A DNA stretch of 64,000 bases from the NCBI RefSeq assembly GCF_011386835.1, contig NC_088797.1:60351587-60415586 (forward strand), in the 5' to 3' direction. This document shows positions 11,405 to 21,924 of the stretch, one piece after another (position 1 is the first letter of the stretch; the number at the start of each line of letters is the position of its first letter). This stretch comes from Chrysemys picta bellii. Lineage: Eukaryota > Chordata > Testudines > Emydidae. The notes beneath the pieces are model-generated. The model made no database searches and had not been told where the DNA came from. It saw only the letters and a list, made by a program, of their open reading frames with translations. A program made the position numbers and the translations under genes.

Positions 11405-12530
11405 TCCAGAATCATAGAAGTATAGGACTGGAAGGGACCTCAAGAGGTCATCAAGTCCAGTCCCCTGCAGTCCCCTTACTCAAAGCAGGAGTAAGTAATA
11501 ACTAGACATGGAGTTCTCAAACTTCATTGCACCACGACCCCCTTCTGATAACAAAAATTACTACATGACCCCAGGAGGGAGGACCAAAGCCTGAGCCCAC
11601 CCAAGCCCCGCCATCCTCGGGCTTCGGCTTTGGCATCAGGCGATGGGGCTAAGTCTTCAGCTTCCACCCCAGGTTCCAGCAAGTCTAAGCCAGCCCTGGC
11701 GACCCCCCCACTTTGGGGTCCTGACCCTCAGTTTGAGAACCGTTGAACTAGACCATCCTTGACAGGTGTTTGTCTGACCTGTTCTTAAAAACTTCCAATG
11801 ACAGAGATTTCACAACCTCCCTAGGTAATTTGTTCCAGTGCTTAACCACCCTGACAGTCAGGAATTTTTTCCTAATGTCCAACCTAAACCGCCCTGGCTG
11901 CAATTTAAGCCTATTGCTTCTTGTCCTGTCCTTAGAGATTAAAGAGAACAATTTTTCACCCTCCTCCTTGTAACAACCCTTTATGTACTCGAAAACTGTT
12001 ATCATGTCCCTTCTCAGTCTTCTCTTCTCCAGACTAAACAAACCCTATTTTTTCAATCTTCCCTCACAGGTCATGTTTTCTAGATCTTTAATCATTTTTG
12101 TTGCTCTTCTCTGGACTTTCTCCAATTTGTCCACATCTTTCCTGAAACGTGGCGCTCAGAACTGGACATAATACTCCAGCTGAGGCCTAATCAGCATGGA
12201 GTAGAGTGAAAGAATTACTTCTTGTGTCTTGCTCACAACCCTCCTGCTAATACATCCCAGAATGATGTTTGCTTTTTTTGCAACAGTGTTATTCAGCTTG
12301 TGACCCACTATGACCCCCAGATCCCTCTCTGCAGTACACCTTCCATTTGTCCTTATTGAATTTCATCCTATTTACTTCAGACAATTTCTCCAGTTTGTCC
12401 AGATCATTTTGAATTTCAATCCTATCCTCCAAAGCACTTGCAGCCCCTCCCAGCTTGGTATCATCTGCAAACTTTATAAGTGTACTCTCTATACCATTAT
12501 TGGAACTCTCTATGCCATTATTGGAACTTC
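11405..12530 (-). mobile_element. CR1 LINE 3' fragment, split by a hAT
   Basis: Antisense CR1 reads from the 3' UTR (GGACTGGAAGGGACCTCAAG at about 11428) into the C-terminal coding region ([19 protein letters not shown] near 11830) and on toward the reverse transcriptase near 12480. It is 5'-truncated there. The upstream end contains a 21-bp tandem duplication, ACTCTCTATACCATTATTGG plus A at 12484-12504, repeated with one change at 12505-12525. A hAT element lies within the 3' UTR. Confidence 0.85.
11508..11745. mobile_element. Non-autonomous hAT nested in CR1
   Basis: Inverted ends are ATGGAGTTCTCAAAC on the left and, on the right, the complement of CAACGGTTCTCAAAC. The 8-bp AACTAGAC is duplicated at 11500-11507 and 11746-11753. 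The CR1 sequence continues across the insertion, which dates it after the CR1. Confidence 0.8.
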
Positions 12531-13199
12531 ACAACTGAGCCTGATGTCTATGATAAGCTAAAGCAAAGACCCAGTTCTGAACTAATTTAGTTTGGATCTG
12601 AGCTTTATAGCTTAAGCTCAGCTCTAGTTTTTTATAGATCATAAAATTGTGAGACAGTTTTAAAAAAGCATCCACAAGTATTTCACCCTCTGACCTCCTG
12701 TAGGTATGATTTCCCCACATACTCAGGAAAGACTTATTTCCTTTTACCTGTCCCAAATTTCTCAGCCCAGGCACTCAACTGGTTCCACAATAGGCAGATT
12801 TAATCATTTTCAGCTCCTGTGAACTTTCATTCTCTTTGCAAACATTGCTGTCCTTTCTCTTATAAGGCCAAACCTAAGACCGTAAGTCATTCCAAAGCTG
12901 CAATAGCAACAGAGTCATCTGAAGGTGGCAGAAAGAGCAGCTTTGTCATCAAAAAAGATCAGTCACTGACTCCATCGGTACTTTCCGCACTGTGTTGTAC
13001 ATGTCAAGAGGCTAAAGGCAAACCTTTGACACAAACTGATTTTGGCTTGGGAAAATGAACACGGCTATATTTAGAATATCGTATCATAGGCAGAAACATG
13101 CTTGGAAGTCATTTTAAGGCAATGAGAGTTTCCATAATGCAACAAAGAGAAGAAAAGTAGATTATGTGTCAGATATGATAATTTATAGGGCAACCATAG
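12531..13199. other. Intergenic, nothing recognised
   Basis: No gene or clear repeat is visible. Short open frames in both strands have no recognisable motif. Confidence 0.35.
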
Positions 13200-13392
13200 T
13201 GGTCAAATGTCAACAAGAGTGATGCTGGTGAAAGAGACAAGCTTTTGCAATATACTGCTTGAAAAAGAAGCTCTGAAGAATAGCTCTGTGCTTGTCTCTT
13301 TCACCGACAGAAGTTGGTCCAATAATAGATATTACCTCCCGCACCTTGTCTCTCTAATAGACTGGGACCAACACAGGTACAACACTGCAAAG
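13200..13392 (+). repeat. Retroposon-like repeat with self-inverted arm
   Basis: The right part (TTGTCTCTTTCACCGACAG, GTTGGTCCAATAATAGATAT, GACTGGGACCAACACAGGTA) resembles a reptile dispersed repeat ending I have seen but cannot name. GGTGAAAGAGACAAGC at 13227-13242 is the exact reverse complement of 13290-13305, giving a hairpin with a 47-base loop. Confidence 0.5.
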
Positions 13393-13640
13393 TGATGCAA
13401 TTCCAGCCCCACCCCAGAGCCCATACCCCAGCAGGAGTCCTCACCCCCCTCTTGCACCCCAACCCCCTGCCCAGCCCAGTGAAAGTGAGTTAAGGTAGGG
13501 GAGAGCAAGCGATGGAAGGAGGGGGATGGAGTGAGTGGGGGCGGGGCCCCAGAGAAGAGGCGGGGCAAGGGTGGAGCCTCAGGGCAGGGGGCGGGGCAGG
13601 GGTGTTCAGTTTGGTGCCATTAGAAAGTTGGCAACCCTAG
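13393..13640 (+). repeat. GC-rich hAT-like module, copy 1
   Basis: A C-rich stretch (TTGCACCCCAACCCCCTGCC) is followed by GTGAAAGTGAG, then G-rich GGGGCGGGGCC-type sequence and ends AGTTGGCAACCCTAG. The same order is found at 42850-43072. The TTGGCAACCCTA end equals the terminal motif of the hAT-like element at 15505-16290 read in the other direction. Confidence 0.6.
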
Positions 13641-14934
13641 CAGGTGAGCTGCCATGTACCTCACAAATGGAAGCCTCTAACTGGGTTACAAGTAAGATGC
13701 AGTGTGTATTGGTGTGCACCTTCCAATCCCTGGTTTGTCCAATTTAGGTCATAAACGTCTGGTGCACACTGCCAGAATTAGCCAAATAATAATTATTAAA
13801 ACCTCCATAAAGTGTTCTTTCTTAGCTTATTACGTGAAACAATGAGAATTCCAGTGACTCCCAATACTCTTTTTTTTTTTTTTTTTCCAGAACTCACAAA
13901 TGACTTGCCTAACAGATTCTAACTAAGGGCATGTGATGCTGAAAGCCTGCCAGTTTTGAACCCAGATCAAACATATCTTGGAGCTGTTAGACATCACTCT
14001 GGTGTAGGAGGAACATGCTCAGTGTATGTTGACAGAATCTCTAGCTAGTTGGTTTGGTATCAGGAAGTAGGCCTCCGAGTGGTTATTGGCTCCCAAACTC
14101 CAGTGCACTGCACTGATGTCAAAGGGCAGGCCTGTCTGACATCACAGCCAAGGCGCAGATCTCTGTGATGTCACTAGTTCAGCACTTCTAGCTGGGCTGA
14201 TGACAAAGCACAGGCCTCTGTGACATCACTAGCTCTCAGTAGCTAGCTGGCTGGGCTGATGACAAAGCACAGGTGTGTATGAGACATGACCTGTCCCACG
14301 AGGAAGAAAACAACCAACCAGTCAGCTGACTCCCAGGAACCAGTCCTCTTAAGAGGCTGCTGGGGTGGATGGGTCTGGGGATTATATAAAGCAGACCCAT
14401 GCCTTTGCAGAGAGGGCAGGCAGACGTGCAGCGCCCAAGAAGCTGGGGACTGTTGGAGGGGTGCTAAGGGGAAAACAGCTCCAGAGAGGGGAAGAAGCGA
14501 GTCACTCAACTTGGGGGGAAAGTGCTGAGCTTGGGGAGAGTTGGGGCCTGTTCCCCAGGAAGCAATGGCCCTGGCTGGGAAAGAGAATGTGATGCAGTAT
14601 GACCAATGCTTGTGATTTTATTGCAACTCCAGCCAATCCAGGCAGTTTTTTGCTGCCTTGTGAAAACATGGTGAAATGCACCAACGTGTGAATTTTTCAC
14701 TTATTCAAGATGGCTGCCATCTAGTACTGTCAATGAGCTGAAGCCAGCGCGATGGGCACCATCCCCCACAGCCTGCCTGCATGGGGAAGGGAGGCTGCCC
14801 TTAGTACAGTTGGCTGCCACCTCCCACTGTTTTTCAGCAAGACTGAAGCTGCCCATGGGCAATATGGCTGCAAGTCTAGGCCTCAGGGGGCTGGACAGGA
14901 TATGGGATGTGGGGAGCAAAGAGACCCTGTGAAA
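13641..14934. other. Intergenic
   Basis: There is a 17-base T run at 13870-13886 and a short tandem repeat near 14110-14285. No gene is seen. ATTATATAAAGCAG near 14380 looks like a TATA box but has no supported transcript downstream. Confidence 0.35.
14110..14285. repeat. Tandem repeat, about 58-bp unit
   Basis: The units at 14153-14207 and 14208-14266 share CTCTGTGA.ATCACTAG and GCTGGGCTGATGACAAAGCA, with partial units on both sides. The repeated TGTGACATCAC and TGATGTCA phrases are CRE-like by chance or by unit repetition. Confidence 0.7.
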
Positions 14935-15292
14935 GGGAGATGGAGTGAGTGTGTGGGGGTAGGAGGCAGACTGAGAAAGACTAAGGGGGATTGTGGGGGG
15001 TAGTGGGCTGGGTAGGGGGCAGTGAGAGGCTAAGTGGGTACAGGGGATGGGGGCAGGAGGGAGGCTAAGGAGGGGTGCAGGGGGCTGTGAGGTGGCTGGG
15101 GGCAGGGAGAGACTGAGGAGATGCAGGGAGATTTGTGGGGCAGTGGGTTGGGTAGGAGTGCAGGGAGAGGCTGAGGTGGGTGCAGGGGCTGTGGAGGGCA
15201 GTGGGATGGGTGGAGGAGTCAGGAGGGAGACTGAGGGGGTGCAGATCTGAGGGGGACAGGAGGAAGGCTGAGGGGGGGCACAGGGGGCTGCA
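14935..15292 (+). repeat. G-rich minisatellite
   Basis: Imperfect units of about 50-60 bases repeat GGCAGTGGG, GGGTAGGAG, GAGAGGCTGAG and GGTGCAGGGG. The strand bias is extreme (G-rich on plus), with many runs of three or more G. The long proline- and serine-rich frame on the other strand is a by-product of this composition. Confidence 0.75.
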
Positions 15293-15504
15293 TTAATGAA
15301 TGGTGTGTGATGTTTGGTATCAGCGTTGTATATGTTTGTCTTAGCTGCTATTTCCATTGTTCAGAACATGTGGGTTTTTCAGAAAAACAATGGTCCTGAT
15401 TTCCCCTTGATGCTGCTGCTGCTTGGGGTTGCTCCCGCAGTGCCAGTCAGCCAGAATGCTTTACAAAGCATACAGGTGGCACAGAGCAGGCGAGACAGCT
15501 CAAC

Positions 15505-16290
15505 TAGGGTTGCCAACTTTCTGATTCCAGAAAACCGAACACCCCCGCCCCTTCCCGAGGCCCCACCCTCTGGGAGGGTTGGGACGGGGAGGGATGCAGT
15601 GAGGGGGGTGCAGGGCTGCGGGGGAGGAGTTGCCCAGAGTCCGGGGCTGCTGGGGTCAGCAGCAGACTCAGGAAGATTGTCCCGGGCTGAGGCGGTGCTG
15701 CTGCCGGGTGTGGAGGCGGTGCTGCCGGGCCGGGCCCGCCCCCGACTCCCCGAGGTGGTCGGGGCAGACTGAGCACTGAGTTTGTCTCATTCTCCTCCCC
15801 TTCTCCCCAGCAGGCCCATTCCCAGCACTCGGAGATGGGGATACATGCCTCCACCTCCAGAGTGCTGGCAATGGGGCGACAGACCACGGGGTCGCCGCAG
15901 GAGCACGTGTCGCAGCTCGAGCCGAGCCACAGGAGGAGTGCGAGGAGGAGGGGGCTGGCAGCAGTGGGAGAGGCGCGTGCTACGACCCCTCAACACCACC
16001 CTGCCAAGCAGCGCTCACGAGTCGCGCTAGTTTGGCCCCTGCCGTGACCCGGCCAATGGGAGCTGCGCCTGCAGGCGGGGGGTGGGGCAGCTTGCAGACC
16101 CCCGTGGTTGCTCCTAAGCCTAGGAGCCAGACATGCTAGCTGCTTCCTGGGAGCCGCCCGGCACGGAGGCTAGCAGGGAGCCTGCCAGCCCTGCTGTGCG
16201 GTGCCGCCAACCGGACAGTCAACACCGGAGCTGCCAGGATCCCTTTTTGACCGGGTGTTCTGGTCAAAAAACGGACACCTGGTCACCCTA
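15505..16290. mobile_element. GC-rich hAT-like element with perfect TSD
   Basis: A perfect 8-bp duplication AGCTCAAC flanks the segment at 15497-15504 and 16291-16298. The left end is TAGGGTTGCCAACTTTC; the right end, read in reverse complement, starts TAGGGTGACCAGGTGTCCG. The terminal TAGGGT..CCA is shared while the rest differs. The interior is GC-rich, contains GGCCAATGGGAGCTGCG near 16050, and has no transposase-like frame. Confidence 0.8.
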
Positions 16291-16298
16291 AGCTCAAC

Positions 16299-19200
16299 TC
16301 CAAGCCAGGCCCAGGCGTGGGGGCATTATGGAGTAACAGTTCTGCAAGGGGGTGTGTGCGTGGGATGGCTGGCGAGTTCCAGGGGTCACTGCTCACACAG
16401 GCGCACAGGGTTCTGAATGCTGATCAGAGCTGGATCAGGCTCAGGTTTGTGAGCTGTTAGGCGGATGTACAGTTATGCATAAAAGAGCTTCTTTGTCTAA
16501 CACAAGTTTTCCTCACCTTAATGTGAAGAACAACACTGGGGGTATGCCTTGAGCATTTGTGCCCTGGAGGGATTGTTAGCAGTGGGGATTGAACCCCAGA
16601 CCTCTGGTTCTAAACACATGAACAGCTACTGACTGAGAAGTAAACACCCCATTTCATTAGCTGAGTGTGTAATGTTTTTATCAACCTCTAAGTGGCTGAG
16701 CCACCACTGGAAGGGGACAGAGCCCCCTACAGGAGTGGGGTATGCACTCCTAATCTCCAGTGCTCCCTGGATGCCAGAGGAGCCTGGGAAGGAGGAGACA
16801 AATTTAATTTAGAGCAGCCCTGAGGTTGTAAGCTGCACCAGGCTGGGTTAGAATCAGGGTGGCATAAATATGGCACAATTGCAGCACCCTTTGCTAGGCT
16901 GTGTCAAGCACTGCGCAGACATGGCCCAGGATCTGCTCCAGCGTTGTGTGATGTCTTGCTTAGAGTTTTGTCAACTTTGGCTGCTAGCTATCAAAGTTTT
17001 TTGGGGGGGAGGATTTATAGATATAGAGACAGATGGATTAGTGAAGCTTGGAAATGGCCAGTATTAAGGGCTAGACAAACCTCTTAAACCAGCTTCTGAA
17101 GCTGGCAAAACTCTTTCCCTTATACTTAGTGGAGAAGCAATTTATATAATCTAAACTTAATAATGTGCCATGAATTAGGGGTAGAAGAATTCCCCTCCCA
17201 CCCCCACTTCCCAAAATGTCGTGATGTGTAAAAAGATGCAAAAGACCTCATAGCACTCACTAGACCGGGGATGTCCTGGCTAAATCTGAAATGGGTGATT
17301 CCATCCTGTCAACCTAAATCTGCCCTTCATGGTTTCCTTTGGATATGGTAGGTTTCCTTTCCCTTCCTAAAATTAGTAACCCCATGTTCCTGTGCACTGT
17401 TAACTACTTGCTACCTTCTGCCAAAGAGGTAGCTGCATTTCAGTAGAGATGGTAATCAGTTTTTAAAGCGCATTTAGCATTATAGGACATTGGGATGAAA
17501 TGTGATTTTATAGGAACAAGGAGGACACAGTTCTGTGCTTTACCATGCCTGTTCTCAAATGCCTCAAGGAGCCTCCAGAAAAAAACACTAATAAAGTCAG
17601 TAATTAATTTATTATTTTATTTAATTATTCTACAAAATCCTGAGATTTTTACTCAGGCAAAGCTCTCAGGGGGCCATTCCTATAGACAGGGATCACCCTG
17701 GCCATGCCCCCTATCCTCCAATCAGTTGGCTGTATATCAGTTCCCCACCAGGCTGGGATTGCCTGATGCCTAAAGAATTTCCAGCTTTCAGGCTGTTTTG
17801 CATCACTTTAGCAGCCTTATTAGAGGCCAGGATCTGGCTCTGCGACTTTCTTGATGAACTGGTTTCACTGATGTAAATCCAGAGTGCTCAATGGAGTTAC
17901 TCTGCAATTAGGCTAGAGTGGCTGAGATTTGACTACGGGTCCAAAAATGTGTATTTTGGCTTTTGGGCCCAATGAGCTCTGTAAACAAATATCAACATAC
18001 AACGTCAGGCTAGACAAAATAGAAATGTCGATGGTCATTACATTTCTCCCAGCAAGTATCAGGAAAACAATGTCTCTTTCCTCCCCTTTTTTATTTGATT
18101 CTGGACACCATCCTGCAGTTGCAATGGGAATGGAATCAGGCCTTGTGTTTGAACCACACGGGAGCTATCAGCTACCAGCACCTTGACATGTCACGGTGTG
18201 TTTCTGGAAGTATGCACAGGAGAGAAGAAAGGCTGCTGTCATGATCAGGCTCTTAGGAGACAGTAGGGAAACCGAGGCAGCAGGAACAGTGGGTGCTTAG
18301 AAGGAGGGGAGTGGCATTAATGAATGGGAGTGAGGATAGCAGGAGATGGGGAGGAAGCAGAGAAGAGACAATGGAAGACAATGGAAACTCAGATGGGGGC
18401 GAGATGGAAGGTGGGTGATGGGCACGCATGGCTTCAGATCCCAGATCTATGTCTTGCAAGCCAGTTCTGAATGAAAGGGCTGTAAATCAATCCCAGCATT
18501 CTAGTGAATCAAGCTTTGTTCTCGTGGCTTATGATGTCACCAGAAGCTCTTGATGGAATAGCAGGCAGCCATGATAGAGGTGGCTGTAATTTACTCTGTA
18601 TCAAGTTAACAATAGTAAATAAACTGTGTATTGGATTCTGGAACGGAATGGCTCTTGCCAATTGAATTTGTCTTACCCTCAGGCTGCCCTGATTTAAAAC
18701 ACATGTATCCATTTAAATCACATCGCCAGTCATACATTCAGCTACTGTTCGTATTCTTATCTCCTTGATAGCTACATTGGTTTAAACTGTTGGCTAATTT
18801 ATTATGGGCTACAGATATAGAATTTTGTACTCTAGGATTTTCTTGGGAGGCTTTGCATGAGAAGCAGAAATGCTTGGGGTGGGGGCGGAGGCGGAAGGGG
18901 AGAGGAAATAATTGCTGCATGTGCAGTATTTAAACCAACCACCTGGGCCCAATTAAAAGCACCTTTGGTTTTATTCAGGGAAGACACTCACTGAATTCAA
19001 TAAGTCTTGTTTGATTAAAGGCATCAAGAATGGGTCCTTGCTTAGTGGACAAAAACCTGAAGACTGGAGGAAAATTATATGAAGAGACGTTCCCTTATGC
19101 TGCCATGTCTTACCAAACATGGTTCAGCTTCTACCCAGGGAAGAGAGGATTTTGGATGGAAAATGACAAAGATTTTAAAAAACAGCAGCATAATGTTAGG

Positions 19201-19603
19201 CTTCTAAGTCCACACTTAGGCACCAAAGAAAATGGCCTGCTTTTCAAAAGTGCTGAATGCTCCACAGCTTCCACTGACGTCAGCGGGAGCCGGATGCAGC
19301 TTCTAATTATTAATCTCGTCTGCCTGCATATTTTCCTGCGGAAGTACTAAGAATGTACAGCAGGTCCAAGTGGCTCTTTATCTGTGTGTGGAGATAAGAA
19401 GGGATGCAGCTCCTCCGAAGAAACCGTGTCTTAGAGGCGGAAGGCTGCACTTCTTATCATTCAAGGACGTGTGGTAAAGGGGTAAAAATAGGGCCATGGA
19501 GGATAAGAAAGCTGAAGCAAGGCACCTGCCACATGCAGAAGGGAGCCACTGGAAAGGATTAAGACTTGAGAACCTCAGCTGGAATACTGCAAACAGTCAC
19601 TTA
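16299..19603. other. Intergenic, old dispersed repeats only
   Basis: No gene is seen. Phrases near 17830-17900 (CCAGGATCTGGCTCTG, GATGTAAATCC) and near 19200-19290 (TAGGCTTCTAAGTCCACACT) recur in degenerate form elsewhere. The short frames here have no recognisable motif. Confidence 0.35.
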
Positions 19604-19611
19604 CTTACAAG

Positions 19612-19833
19612 CAGGGCCGGCTCCAGGCACCAGCTTACCAAGCAGGTGCTTGGGGTGGACACTTCGGAGGGGGGTGGCACATCCAGCTGTTCGGCGGCAA
19701 TTTGGCGGACGGTCCCTCACTCCTGCTCGGAGCGAAGGACCTCCCGCCGAATTGCCGCCACAGATCACGATCACGGCTTTTTTGTTTGTTTGTTTGGCTG
19801 CTTGGGGTGGCCAAAACCCTGGAGCTGGCCCTG
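19612..19833. mobile_element. hAT-type MITE with internal hairpin
   Basis: Ends are CAGGGCCGGCTCCAGG and, on the right in reverse complement, CAGGGCCAGCTCCAGG. A perfect 8-bp duplication CTTACAAG flanks it at 19604-19611 and 19834-19841. Inside, CGGCGGCAATTTGGCGG faces CCGCCGAATTGCCGCC and can form a hairpin. Confidence 0.9.
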
Positions 19834-19849
19834 CTTACAAGGAGTAAGT

Positions 19850-19990
19850 CAGAGTCATAGACATATAGGGCTAGAAGGGACCTCAAGAGGTCATCTGGTC
19901 CATCCCCTGCGCTAAAGCAGGATTAAGTTTGTCTAACCTGTTCTTAAAAAGCTCCAATGATGGGGGTTCCCACAACTGCCCTTGCTAACC
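19850..19990 (-). mobile_element. CR1 LINE 3' end
   Basis: TAGAAGGGACCTCAAGAGGT and TTCTTAAAAAGCTCCAATGA match the antisense 3' UTR seen in the larger CR1 copies at 3407 and 11405. Confidence 0.75.
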
Positions 19991-20225
19991 TGTGTGATGC
20001 TGGCAGACCATGCCAAGGTCCCCATGTCTCACCTGAACACTGCCAAATACATAGCTGGAATCAGTTTGGCTCACCTGTGTGTTAAAATCGGTAGGAGAAT
20101 TATAAGAATTTAATCTTTATTGAAATGCTTGTGAGTTGCTGCCTGCATTAATCTCACTTGCAACATCTGTTTCTCCTATTGTAAGATAATACTTCTGCCT
20201 TGGTATTATAAACCTCTGTAACTAT

Positions 20226-20312
20226 CAGAGGGGTAGCTGTGTTAGTCTGGATCTGTAAAAAGCAACAGAGAGTCCAGTGCCACAGGACTTTCTGTAAAGG
20301 TGCCACAGGATT
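20226..20312 (+). repeat. Short dispersed repeat (AGGTGCCACAG family)
   Basis: CAGAGGGGTAGCTGTGTTAG, then GGATCTGTAAAAAGCAACAG, is the reverse complement of the right half of 61285-61402. The CCACAGGA..TCTGT part is repeated twice in tandem within this copy. Confidence 0.6.
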
Positions 20313-21778
20313 CTCTGTAACTATGTAAATCACCAGACAGGAGGGAGACATTAACTAGTGCGATCGGCAACCAAATGTGTTACGTCCTGCCCCACAGGGA
20401 AAGCCCATCGACACCAGACAGAATATATTGTGGAACATTAAACAGGACAAAAGGCTTTGTTGCTCTGCCCTGCCCCCACCATGAAGATGAGTCATGCAAG
20501 TGGATTCTGCCCATCAGCTGAGTTTGCAGCTCAGCACATATGTCAGGAAGGGAATAAAAACCCCAAACAGAAGGAACTGAGTATCTCCATGCCGCCTTGA
20601 CTCTGGAGGGCAAGGTTTCTAGGCATAAGCAAGAGGTTCCCCAGTTGTTTAGCCTGGCTTAGCCTTAGAACTTGCTGATAGAAGCTTCAATTATCTTTTT
20701 GAAGTTTATTGTAATTAATGTGTCTGTTTACCTACTTTAATCTTGTAAACTCCACCGTTTCCTTTCCCTATTAATACATCTGTATATTGTTTGGCTACAA
20801 GCATTGTCTTTGGTGTGAGATCCAAGCTGCAGTTGACCTGGGGTAAGTGACTAGTCCTCGGACTGGGAGTAACCTGAATATTGCTGTGATTCTTGGTGTA
20901 AGGGACCATCTATCACAAAGACAGTCTTACCTGGGTGGCAAGACAGATTGGAGTATCCGAAGGGACCGTCTGTTTCCATGTTAAGGCTGTTACAGTGCTT
21001 GAGTAGTTTACACTTGATAATTGGTTGGTGAAATCTAAGGATGGAACTCACAAGCAGTCTGGGGTTTGTGCCCTGCTTCTTAACAGTCTGCCCTGAGGTT
21101 ACTACAGTGACGTAGGCAGCCTGACAACCTGTTCCAGTGTTAACTATACTTATGGCTAGAAAGGCTCCTATACAATCTGGGTGGGGGGAGACACCTTAGA
21201 ACGTGGTCCACAAAAGCCAGCACGCTAGGCTGCCTCAGCTCCCCCATGAAGCCAGCCAATCAGAGATCTTGACAAGAAGGTTATGTCCTAATCCCCAGTG
21301 CTCTCATGGAGCTCAGTGACGAAGGCCAGACTTCAGGGAAGCACCTGTCTCTGCTGGCTCGTGGCTTAGGTGGGAGATAGGCACCTAGGAAACCTTAATG
21401 GCAAAAACCTGGGTGCCAAGTGAGTTTAGGTGTCTACAGGGTTAGGCAGCAGCTGAGCAGGGTTTTTAGAATCATAGTGGTACCTGAAACTGGGACTTAG
21501 GCACTGGGTTGTAGGTGCCTAAGTCCCTTTGTGGATCTGGGCCTTAGAGCCTCAGTTCCCATTAAAATCAACTGGGCTTCTCAATCCCTTAGACTGCTCT
21601 GACAATCAGGAACCAGGTTGGCAAATCCTGCGATTTGCAACCACAAGGTTTAGTTAAATTAACAGAAAACCTTATTCAGGTTCTGCAGGATGAATTGCTG
21701 TCTGTTATTAAATAATGTATTGGGCTTTCAATCGCACAATATTGTAACATGGGTTTCATTGTATCCCGTTATGTGCAA
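20313..21778. other. Intergenic, downstream of GDF2
   Basis: No gene is seen. Around 21380-21540 there are repeated TAGGCACCTA / GTAGGTGCCTAAGTCCC phrases in both directions, belonging to the degenerate inverted family noted elsewhere. Confidence 0.35.
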
Positions 21779-21784
21779 TTTATT
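21779..21784 (-). terminator. Putative GDF2 polyadenylation signal
   Basis: AATAAA on the minus strand lies about 140 bases after the GDF2 stop. It is the first canonical signal downstream. Use of this site is inferred. Confidence 0.4.
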
Positions 21785-21924
21785 TACAGTGACTGCCATT
21801 CTGGAAAGCTTTAGTTTTAAAAACAAAAGAGCTTGCCTGTGTGGATTTACATTTACATCATTAATGTACAGATTTACACAACAGCAGAAAGGTTGGATCT
21901 TACTGTCAAAGCTGCTGCCCTGTA

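Noticed and set aside
14376..14390. TATA-box-like ATTATATAAAGCAG
   Set aside because: No coding exon or transcript signal follows on the plus strand; chance occurrence is likely.
14701..15357. A 218-residue proline- and serine-rich open frame on the minus strand
   Set aside because: It lies across a G-rich minisatellite; the composition alone explains the long frame and there is no domain, splice context or start context.
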